Below are positions 55,466-64,000 of a DNA stretch of 64,000 nt, in pieces (positions within the stretch are counted from its first letter, which is position 1; each line of letters begins with the position of its first letter). The position numbers and the translations under genes were made by a program. Below the pieces are notes generated by a model, which made no database searches, had not been told where the DNA came from, and worked only from the letters and a program-made list of their open reading frames with translations. The stretch covers positions 201,786,007 to 201,850,006 of the forward strand of contig CM060975.1 of NCBI GenBank assembly GCA_030765065.1, read 5' to 3'. The stretch comes from Deroplatys truncata (lineage: Eukaryota > Arthropoda > Insecta > Mantodea > Mantidae).

Positions 55466-56812
55466 CAGAGGCTCTCAACCTTTTCCACAAAGTTAAATGT
55501 ACCATTGCATTCAACGAAAGAATTACGAGGGAAATACGTAATTTTCTGTACAAGGATCAATATAAATATTTCTCTACATTTATAACAATACTAGTGATTT
55601 ATTCAGTTATTTCTTATACACAGTATGTTAGAACTAAATATTTATTAGAGGGAAAACTGTTGAATCTATTTCTATTCAATGTGTTCTTCAGTGAAATGTC
55701 TTAAAACTAATTTTGTTAATGTTAAAATATAGTGATTCGGGCGTGTTATCTCAAACTGAACATGAGCACACCTTATGGTTTACCGAGAAGAATGCGAGTC
55801 AATTGGGGAATTTGGTGTCATTTCGGCATGTTGCCAGTATAGTTCAGTTGGTTAGACGAACGGCACATGATTCAAATCCCGGCTATGGAATTAAATTTTT
55901 CAGTCTGATACTACCTTACGAACAATAATGTAACTTCACTGCTTCTTATGCTGCGTCTCGCAGTTTAAAAAAGTTTCACATTGTGTGTCTAATTAAATAT
56001 ATTCCAGTTGGCCTAATTACGGTTGTACTGAAAATGAATTTCATATTATTTTTGTAGAGTTGCATACAAAAGTTCTTTTTATGATGATGTAAAATCTAAT
56101 GCTTCAGTTTAGTTATAGAACTGTCAAATATTTGTTATTTATAACACAAATGTTAATGTATATTTACGTACACTGGCGTGCATAAAATTTGGCGTTGTTT
56201 ACGTTGATACTCAAATAATCTAGCTCCACCAGCGTGACCACCCGTATTTTTCGAGCATAATTCTAGCCACTGGATTGGCAGGGTATTTTACGTTCTCAAA
56301 GTATGGCGGAACTGTCGAAGGGTAACATTACAGCTTAAACCTTATATTTGCATGCTACACTACGTTTTCTTAATGCCGATCTTCTTATTGCCGTTTAGCA
56401 ATCTTCGTCTCCATTTCGCTGATGAAAGCTCCCATATATGTAAATGGTAGCTACCCTTAAGTTTAACCTCACACGGAAATAATTATCCACCCCCTTTCTC
56501 TAAAAAGTCGAATTATTTATAATTCGTTTAGCCTTTCCTTGTGTACCAATAGTAGTGAAACACTTTCACAGAGATGGTATCCAAATCACCCCTTCATTCC
56601 ACACAGATTTATAAACATAGTTCATTGTTTAGTTTATATGTCCCTGAATTGAGGCCAGTCACGTAGGGAACTGATACCGGCTGGGTGGATTCAAATGTTG
56701 GTTACCTGAAGGTGGAAACCTTACGGAGAGAAAAACACTGTGGCGACTTAGGGGAATGGGCCACTTTTTATGGCCGACAGTGTACCAACGTACCATAGGT
56801 TGAGAACCACTG
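55466..56812. mobile_element. Non-autonomous hAT element, 1347 bp
   Basis: It begins CAGAGGCTCTCAACCTTTT and ends GGTTGAGAACCACTG, i.e. inverted ends CAGWGGYTCTCAACC, the classic hAT terminus. The flanks are CCCTAAGT (55458-55465) and CTCTAAGA (56813-56820), an 8-bp duplication with two substitutions. No transposase frame lies inside, so it depends on a partner. It carries a tRNA-like segment at 55835-55900. Confidence 0.85.
55835..55900 (+). other. tRNA-like relic inside the hAT element
   Basis: CCAGTATAGTTCAGTTGG then TTAGACGAACGGCACATGAT and TTCAAATCCCGGCTATGG give an A-box-like TAGTTCAGTTGGTTAGA and a B-box-like GATTCAAATCCCGGC. The anticodon region between them is too short for a tRNA, so this is a SINE head or decayed tRNA, not a gene. 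Confidence 0.5.
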
Positions 56813-56820
56813 CTCTAAGA

Positions 56821-57427
56821 TAGCTTTGATAAGGAAGGACTGCAACAACTATTCATTTTGTATTATATTATGTTTTATATATGCAAGAGATGGAAAAACC
56901 CATTGCAAACAGACTCCTAACACGAGGGTGTGTCCTCATTAAGTAGGGCATTTTAGTTTTCTTAGTCTGTTTTCCTTCAGACAGAGGTGTCCCGATTATT
57001 TGCATACACACAGGCATAGCTTGCGTTCCAGACAGATTCCTTACTATTGTCTTCTGAAACAAAACATACCTTTAATATTTGGGATATGGGGCATTACGAG
57101 TTAATGGCCTATTAAGATGAACCAGTTGTTTAAGCCACCCACAATTCCAACTTTCGAGCTTGGGTTCAGCATCAGCAGTCGATTTATATATAGCTACTTA
57201 ATGGGAACGTTCACCACCACTAGTGCTTGAAAGTGAGAAGGTACTTTTCTATCAGCAACTTTCTGAATTGCTGCTCTGTCGTGAAAAATTCACCATCTTC
57301 AGCAGTCCATAAGATTAGTACGTATCCACGAAGGAAAATAAAATAGCAGATTATATGAATCCTATGCGCAGAGAGGTTTTCATTCCATGATTGTAGCTTT
57401 AAGAAACGACAGAAAAAAGAAGGGAAA
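56821..57427. other. Stretch with no recognised feature
   Basis: Nothing is recognised here. Confidence 0.5.
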
Positions 57428-58240
57428 AGAATGTGTTACATTCAAACACTTTCTCCACCCATTCTTCTACAACCTATTCTTACGGAAGCTTACTCTTCTA
57501 ACTACTTCATGTTAAACGAGAAACACTTGCAGAAATGGTTTTATTATGTATTTCCTTATAGGTGCAATGGGAGTAGGGGAATACAGTAGGCTTAAGCGAT
57601 AGTCGAATCTTTGAAGAACTGGTCACTATGTGATGGCTTTGAAATTCCATTCTTTTTGTATGACCAGGAGGAAGTTATACTTCTTCCATTTTTTTTTAGA
57701 AAAGTATAAGTATTTCAAAATTTAAACCTATAAAAAACAATATACCGAAAATGGTTAATTCCACAAAAAGTTTTATTCGACATAAAGTGTGTGCTTTAAC
57801 GAGATATACAGTTTTTTATGCAGCAAGATTTTGTTTAGTCGTTTAGAAAAAAAGAGGATTTTACTGGCTATTCTCCGAAAATTCAAGATTTACATTTCAT
57901 TTGTCATAAAAATATCTTAAACACTGTATTTTAATCAAAATCGTTAGAGCTATTAGAGAAAATAAACATTTTCGAAAACTTTTCTATGTAAAGGGTGGTT
58001 TGGGGTGGGGGATTTTCTTGAAAATCTTCGTATCGCATAGTTAGAAGATGCTGAACTTAAATACCAAGTTTAGTAATTTTCGTTTTTGAGTTATGCTGTT
58101 CACAGACAGACATATACGCACACAGACTTTCTTCTAAAAGGTTTTCGTGGGTTAGAGGCCTCAAAACGTGTATTTCCAGTACTATCTGGACATCGAATTC
58201 TTGGGTGGAATACAATACTTCCTCTACTTGCAAAAGGCAG
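57428..58240 (-). repeat. R870 copy 20, full length
   Basis: GAATGTGTTACATTCAAACA, CACTTTCTCCACCC, TTAAGCGATAGTCGAATC, AAATATCTTAAACACTGTAT and TTGGGGTGGGGGATTTTCTT, with a weak microsatellite (CAGACAGACATATACGCACA) and CTTGGGTGGAATACAATAC at the end. Confidence 0.9.
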
Positions 58241-59099
58241 TAAAAGAAAGACACTCACTGTGTATAACAATTTTAATCCAAATTTTGGGGAGAGCTACTG
58301 AGTTTCTTTACATAGTTTGTATAAATTCATAGCCTCTCTCTTGTGAAAGAGTAATATTTTTATGCTCAGAATTGCAACGCTTGATAAGATTGTTTTTGAA
58401 TTTACATCTGCTAGGATTTTTTTTTCCGATTTTTCCCTGCAATTAGCTAAATAAACCACAGTTAAATTATGCAATATATTATAAGAAAGCTAAATACAAT
58501 TAGGAAATTATTAAAATGCAATTGTTGATCAAAGTAATTCTGACCAATAGTGTGCAACCTTGGAAAGAGCTTGTTAAAGAGTGACCATTTATTTTCTGTA
58601 TGACTTTACTGCAAGATTCAAATTCAAAGCTCACGCCGGATCTCTCAAAAAAGCTTGCCTGGTTTCTATCAATAACTAATAATGTTTATATTTTGTTTCA
58701 GTGCGTCTTGCATTTTGTGAGTAGCTATATTAAATCATTTAGCAAATATAGAAGATAATGTTTTAAAAATCCAAAAAGAGAATTATAAATTAAAGTCTAT
58801 GCTTTATTTGTAAGGGTAACATGGTCCTCATAATAAAAGAATTCTTCAAAGGCAGCACGCTACGGATCGTATGGAACACCAGAAAGTGGAAGTAAAATTG
58901 ATGAGAAACGCATAAGGTACAAGGAACGGAATAAGTCAAAATAAAATTATCAGGACAATTTCAACTTCAGAACATATTATTCATATTGTGGTAAATCGAA
59001 GAAATGGAAGCCCCATTTAGACCGAGTGTTCAACAATATGATGTAGAAGCAAATACTGAATACATACCAGCTGGAAAGATAAGCCTAACTTTTAGCAGG
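58241..59099. other. AT-rich stretch with no recognised feature
   Basis: Nothing is recognised here. Confidence 0.5.
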
Positions 59100-59425
59100 T
59101 GTAACAGTCCCCTTAACTAGTAAGGAAGGTGGCTCCAAGTTATCTGCCCTCAACCCTTTGCGCTACAAATAAGGCAAAACTAGAGAGGCCAAGAGTCAAT
59201 GAAACGCAGATAAAAAACTGGTCTGAGTGGTGTCTGCAAACGCCAAAAGAACGTACGAGGAGCGGGGTGGTTTATCTACGATGTCCTTGCCTATAGTCTA
59301 GTGACAGTTCAACCTTACTTCCTTCCGTCTTGGCTTTGCTGCTTAGTACTATGTCTGGTAACGAGTAAGGTTCGGAAGTTGAGGGAAAATCCTTATCTTT
59401 AAGAGCTCCGAAGACGAGGCCCAAC

Positions 59426-59473
<48 letters not shown>

Positions 59474-59474
59474 T
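59100..59474 (+). mobile_element. Possible retroelement 3' end with an (AAT)n tail
   Basis: A GC-richer 320 bp segment (CAAGTTATCTGCCCTCAACC, GTACGAGGAGCGGGGTGG, CTTACTTCCTTCCGTCTTGG, GAAGACGAGGCCCAACAT) passes straight into about 15 AAT units at 59428-59474. Such a join is typical of a SINE or LINE 3' end with a simple-repeat tail. There is no second copy in the window and no flanking duplication was found. Confidence 0.45.
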
Positions 59475-59929
59475 ACTAATTTTGGATCACTGTAGGCCAG
59501 AAAATTGTGGGTTTTATTTGTCTTTGGGGGGTTCTTTCGGCCGTCTTTTTTATTGATCCTTTTTAGACCTTTTTTTTTCTAGATCTCAAAGAGTTCTTTG
59601 CAACTTAACGTTTTTGGACTACATTTTTCCTGTGTTTTCTCTCAATTCGGACGACAATGATTTATACAGATTAACAATATCTAAAAAATATGACTGAAAG
59701 AAGCAGCGTTTGATTCATAAGAGTTTTTGCACTATACGTTTAATGCCATCAGAATTTAATATTCTTAAGCAAAAATGGATAACCCTGTTTCAAGAATAAC
59801 ATTTGGGTGTTAAGTGATAAATGCATTAATCTGGCTTATGTATCACGAGTCCATAAATAACAGTTTGTGGGAAAATGACACATATTCCCTTTTATTAATG
59901 CCTAATGTAATGCTATTAAATAAATACAT
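59475..59929. other. AT-rich stretch with no recognised feature
   Basis: Nothing is recognised here. Confidence 0.5.
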
Positions 59930-60212
59930 TGAGTTTTATTTATGGCCGCTCTTTAACTACTATGGTTCTTTGCGTCCCATTCCATATTGGGCGTGAAAGA
60001 CCGGAAATTTTGTTCGGAGGCCGGTTTATCAGGTTCTTTTACATACCGTAAATCTACGACACGGGACCACCGACTTTACTTCCCTTCCGAAGAAAGCCGT
60101 GCTAAGTATTTTTACGCCCGAAAAAAAATCCATATCCCTCAGCCGATTTAAACCCCCGACCTCGGGAACTAGATGAACTAGAATGGTTCCCCTAGACCAC
60201 CGAGGACGACTA
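59930..60212 (-). mobile_element. SINE family C, full length
   Basis: On the minus strand it reads GTCGTCCTCGGTGGTCTAGG, a head with B-box-like GGGGGTTTAAATCGGC, CTTTCTTCGGAAGGGAAGTA, GTCGTAGATTTACGGTATGT and AAAGAGCGGCC, with the tail ATAAATAAAACTCAAT. The central GAGGCCTCTGAGC block is altered (GGCCTCCGAACA), so the copy is older than the one at 50655. Confidence 0.92.
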
Positions 60213-61088
60213 TAATACTATTGATGCCTATTGTCAAGCATTGTATTCATTATTTAAATATGAAATTGAAGCTAAAATTAAAATATTAATTAATTTGCAC
60301 CACATTTCTACCTTCTTTTTCCAGGTATTAGGTTCTTTTTAGGTCCTTTTATATAATTTATAGTTCTTGAACTTCCGAACTGGTTCAGCGTAGATGATCA
60401 TTTTGACTCTGGAGTTCTGGTACACAAACATAGTTGGAAATAATTATTTGGAACCAAAACAAAATTTAAGAACAATTTTTTATTTATTTTGGACAACTAT
60501 GGTACCACTACTGATTTTTGGAGGAACTTCTTACAGGAACTCTTCCCAAGAATTATATGCAAGTAGTCGAATCCTGTACGTACAAAAATAGCATTGACTG
60601 CAGTTAAAAATCTATTAGTTGCAGGAGTAATTAGTATTTTACACTAAATGTAGGAATAGCTATCATAACCAACATTTTCTTCGCGCTAGTGCTTACGAGA
60701 TGAGAGGGTGCGGGTATGGGATAAAGAGGCAAAAAAAAAAAACCCTTAAGAGATGTCTCTGTTAGAACCAACAACTTTACTGCTTTCAAGTCTGTAAACA
60801 AACATGAATATAAAGAAGTATTGATAAATTTATAGAAAACTATTATTCATGAACTAACTTTCTATGCTTCCAACTGTATAATTATTCTTGAACATTAAGG
60901 CTTATAGCAAAGTGAACTAAATTACGATTCGTCATAAAATACGCTGACCATCGTAAAACAACTAAGTGAAATACGCGTGGAAATGTATACTTTCCTGAGG
61001 TAGTTTCCAAACTTATAGAACAGTAGTTCTTTTAAAATCATTTCAAATGTATATACCTATTAATCCGCTTCTTATGTGTCTACTTCAA
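60213..61088. other. AT-rich stretch with no recognised feature
   Basis: Nothing is recognised here. Confidence 0.5.
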
Positions 61089-61400
61089 TTCGATCATGTG
61101 CATTCTGTGTCGAGTCAGAAAACTGACAATCTGGCACTGTGGGAGGCGTCCAAGGTGACAAACTTGTTGACATCTTTTACTAAGTGGTCCATTGCAAGAC
61201 AAGGTTCCTGGTGACTTAGTGGGATGATACCAATTGCGCGAAATACCGCATTTGCCACTTTTATTTTTGTTCTATAACTCTTCTTTCAGCTGTAGGCACA
61301 GATAAACTACAGCTAAGAAGAGTTTTGGAAACTGGTGACAAAGTTCAGTGGTAGCGCTGATACATGCCAAAACATTTACTAATGAATAATTTCCTTGGTT
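61089..61400 (+). repeat. Local direct duplication, unit 1
   Basis: GGAGGCGTCCAAGGTGACAA, TTGTTGACATCTTTTACTAA, CCATTGCAAGACAAGGTTCC and CCAATTGCGCGAAATACCGC recur, diverged, at 62178-62470. The pair brackets a decayed mariner-like segment. Confidence 0.7.
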
Positions 61401-61839
61401 AAGCACCGCTTCATATCCTCGCCAACATTACATTAGTTGTGCTTCAAGATGCAATATCTAACGTTTCTGAACTACTAGAAATGATATTGAAATAATAAGT
61501 GCATGCTCCTATTCATGCTATTGCATTAGAAGTGGGTTTCAATTTTCTCAAAAATTTGTTTATACAAAAGCCATATAAATTGATGAAAATCGGCCAAGAC
61601 ATTTAAAAAACTCATTCATTAAAACTGAAACTTTTGGATGAATGTATATTTATCAAATGCTTCGAGAACGGTATTATTACTCTACAATTCACAGTAGTAC
61701 CATTTGCCTACGGTACAAAATTTTTCGTGAAGATGCTGTAGCTAAAGAAGGCAATTAACCCCTGCCAGTTCCAGCAGCTTCACTTTACTACTATAAATTT
61801 GTTCACAAGTAATTGCGCCCAAATTCTCCAGGATCAACA

Positions 61840-62100
61840 GCTGTTGTTATCTGATATACTGCTTATTTACGATAACGCAATGTATTTACCGATTACAATT
61901 GGGAAATACTTCCTCGCCCAGCCTACAGACTAGATTGAATCCGCCCGATTATAATCCTTTACCAAAACAGAAAAATTAATTTCGAGGCTAGCTTCTCATT
62001 ATGCTGGACCCGAAAGCTGTGACCCATAGTATCCAAGTATTAAAAGGCATCCAACGGCTACCGCAACATTGGGAGGCTGTCATTATATTCTAAGGGGATT
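61840..62100 (+). pseudogene. Decayed mariner-like transposase, C-terminal part
   Basis: Shifting frames give LLIYDNAMY (second catalytic Asp region, family pattern HDNAxPH), then SPSLQTRLNPPDYNPLPKQK (family pattern PYSPDLxPxDYxLFPxLK; the position of the third catalytic acid in DYN survives) and KGIQRLPQHWEAVI (family pattern GIxKLPxRWxKCI). The order and spacing are right. Stops and frame changes are frequent. No terminal repeats were found. Confidence 0.55.
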
Positions 62101-62177
62101 GACTGTTTTGGACTACTTGATTTAAGCAGGGTGTAAAACAAAAATAACAGTGTGCATTACTTTGAGATCTCACAGGA

Positions 62178-62470
62178 TATCCAGTTCGATTAAGAGCGTT
62201 TTCTGGCAAGAATGAAAAATGACAATGTGGCACGCGTCCAGGATGACATAACTGTTGACATTTCGTACTAACTGATGCAGTGCAAGACAAGCGTTCCTAG
62301 TAAATGTTAGTGGGGCGATTCCAATTGCACAAAATACCACACTGTCACTTATTTCTCTTCGAGTCTCTCCTTTCAGCTCCATATAAATGCTTTAATTAAA
62401 TGCAGCTATAGGAATTCTGGGAATTGGTGACTAAGTCGAAATTACGATAACGTTGGCAGATACCAAATAG
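62178..62470 (+). repeat. Local direct duplication, unit 2
   Basis: GGCACGCGTCCAGGATGACA, CTGTTGACATTTCGTACTAA, CAGTGCAAGACAAGCGTTCC and CCAATTGCACAAAATACCAC repeat unit 1 (61089-61400) in the same orientation after about 1.09 kb. The function of the repeated sequence is unknown. Confidence 0.7.
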
Positions 62471-62552
62471 TTGGCTAATGTTCTCAAGTTTTTAAGCTTT
62501 TGTAAATTCTATTCTCTCTCAAGTTTAGTATAACTACTTTAAAGAAGAATGT

Positions 62553-63018
62553 ATTACTTCCTCCACGAGTACTTACAGAAAGTAGAGGAACTGTTGTATT
62601 CCACCCAAAAATTCAATGTCGAGATTTCAAGGAAATACATATTTTGATGTTCTCTGAACCCAAAACAAGATTATTTTTTTTGGAAAATTTTCAAGAAAAT
62701 CTCCCTCCCCAAACTGCCCTTTGTATGGTCAATTTTCTTGATTTTTACAGAAATGGCTGTAATGGTTTTGATTAAAATACATACACTAAAGATATTTGAA
62801 TGGCAAATAAAATGTACATCATGAATTTTCTTGGAATAACCTTGAAGTCCCTTTATTTTGAATGACTCTGTAATTCGTACACTGTAAGATACGTACAAAA
62901 TCTTACTACACAAAAAATAATAGAACTCTTAAAAGCACACATTTTATGTCAAATAAAACTTTTTGTGGCCTTAAACATTTCCAAGAATTTCTTTGTTATT
63001 AGTTTGCGTTTTGAAGTA
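62553..63018 (+). repeat. R870 copy 21, left part
   Basis: TTACTTCCTCCACGAGTACT, GTTGTATTCCACCCAAAAAT, then a deletion that removes the microsatellite section, and CAAGAAAATCTCCCTCCCC, TTTTGATTAAAATACATACA and CTTGAAGTCCCTTTATTTT. A MITE interrupts it at 63019, and it continues at 63331. Confidence 0.85.
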
Positions 63019-63330
63019 CAGGGTGGGCGAAACGTATCTTTAAATGTTAATAACATAGTTAAAGAAGACCTTCGCAAACGGCGATACGTGAACAATTAAC
63101 TGAAAGGAGTTCGCATGATATTTGAAATGATCACCCCTGATATGCTACAACGGATACACACAAGAACATGGCGATGCACCAAGCTTTGTAACAGTATTAT
63201 TCATCATAAATGTTAATGTTAACCAGACATAAATGTTGCAATACACTATTTGTTGTATTCATAACAATGTTTATTTCATATCTAAGTATGCTATGCTATT
63301 AATATGTAAAGGGACCCTGCGCTCACCCTG
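63019..63330. mobile_element. 312-bp MITE inserted in R870
   Basis: It starts CAGGGTGGGC and ends GCTCACCCTG, inverted ends CAGGGTGRGC. The flanks are TA (63017-63018) and CA (63331-63332). The R870 consensus has a single TACTTATAC here, so a TA duplication with one T-to-C change is likely, as for Tc1/mariner-type MITEs. There is no coding frame. The ACAGGGTGG start also resembles the fold-back element at 48709. Confidence 0.85.
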
Positions 63331-63555
63331 CACTTATACTTTTTTTCTCGTGGTCATGCAAAGAGTTTGGAATTTCAAAGGCATCATATAACAATCGGAT
63401 TTTTAAAAGTCTGACTATCGCTTCACCTATTGTAGGTATCCTTCTTGCACCTACAACGTAATGTGTAAATGTATAATGTAAATTTATCTCTATTAAACAA
63501 GAAGTAGATAGAGGAATAACATTCTGTAACAGTAGTTTGTAGAAGAGATTTTTAT
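63331..63555 (+). repeat. R870 copy 21, right part
   Basis: ACTTATACTTTTTTTCTCG, GTCATGCAAAGAGTTTGGAA, GTCTGACTATCGCTTCACC and GAAGTAGATAGAGGAATAAC resume the consensus after the MITE. Confidence 0.85.
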
Positions 63556-64000
63556 TTATTTTCAAGTGCAAAAATTTACATGTTTTGATTCACATTTACA
63601 TACCCAATTTGTGCATTTTAAAAATAATTTTGAAAATGTTGAAGCAAAACAAGTAAGCTCCATTCTATAAACCGAATAAGAAAGTTGTTTTTATCTTCTG
63701 TACTTTTCGTCAGAATCCAGTATACGTTAATGCTTCTAGGCGTTCAACTTGGTGAACGAGTGACAGCAATACTTGTCAAAAACTAAAATCCGAATCACTG
63801 AGCGACACGAATCAAGACACGTGTTTAACAATAAAGTCTGTATTGCGTTAAGTTTGTCCTCCGTAACCTACATTTGCGTTATTTTCTTTGAAACAGAACC
63901 ATCCTTGTTTGAAATTCTCATTACAGGAGTTTTGATAAGTTGCTTCTTCATCTTCTACGCTTCAAGGTAAACGCAATCAATTCCCTGTACCGTTCTCTGA
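63556..64000. other. AT-rich end of the window with no recognised feature
   Basis: A short 65-codon frame at 63773-63970 (+) is hydrophobic near its end and unlike any known family. Confidence 0.45.

Noticed and set aside
1-64000. CRISPR array, operons, prokaryotic promoters or phage
   Set aside because: No regularly spaced identical short repeats and no compact coding. Composition and mobile elements are eukaryotic.

Overview
The window looks like repeat-dense, non-genic DNA from an animal nuclear genome, most likely an arthropod and probably an insect. The evidence is AT-rich sequence with no long open reading frame, no ribosome-binding or operon structure, remnants of Tc1, mariner, hAT and Crypton-type elements and of a non-LTR retrotransposon, many tRNA-derived SINEs with target-site duplications, and abundant microsatellites. 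I found no intact protein-coding host gene, no true tRNA or rRNA gene and no CRISPR array. The species cannot be fixed from the sequence alone.

The dominant feature is one dispersed repeat of about 0.85-0.9 kb, called R870 here. More than 20 full or partial copies lie on both strands from about 4.35 kb to 63.5 kb, roughly a fifth of the window. It has recognisable termini, a hairpin near one end, no transposase, and a dinucleotide microsatellite (GT/CA, sometimes TC+AC) at the same internal position in most copies. Other elements have landed in R870 copies, and R870 has landed in other elements, so an insertion history can be read.

Layout: 0-3.1 kb is a long imperfect inverted repeat around a ~2 kb spacer. 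3.1-9 kb holds a weak Harbinger-like remnant, an R870 copy split by an 863-bp probable solo LTR, a purine-rich tract with a SINE, a GC-rich promoter-like stretch and two nested R870 copies. 9-15 kb holds SINEs, long ATT microsatellites, R870 copies and a broken tyrosine-recombinase (Crypton-type) exon. 16.5-21.8 kb holds a mariner relic, a SINE with 8-bp duplications, a head-to-head R870 pair with two insertions, and a SINE cluster. 22-31.5 kb is mostly featureless AT-rich DNA with two SINEs. 31.5-40.3 kb holds a 186-bp MITE, an R870 copy carrying a SINE, a chimeric SINE, a LINE reverse-transcriptase relic split by R870, a complete but dead 1.6-kb Tc1 element bounded by TA, and an internally deleted hAT gene. 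40.7-53.5 kb is again R870-rich, with a fold-back element and a SINE-in-SINE nest. 55.4-56.8 kb is a 1.35-kb non-autonomous hAT element. 57.4-64 kb holds R870 copies, SINEs, a decayed mariner-like segment inside a local duplication, and a 312-bp MITE inside R870.

At least five tRNA-headed SINE families (A-E) are present. A and B share a 3' module in one copy, so the SINEs look modular. Copy boundaries are accurate to a few bases where target-site duplications are visible and to roughly 10-30 bases elsewhere.
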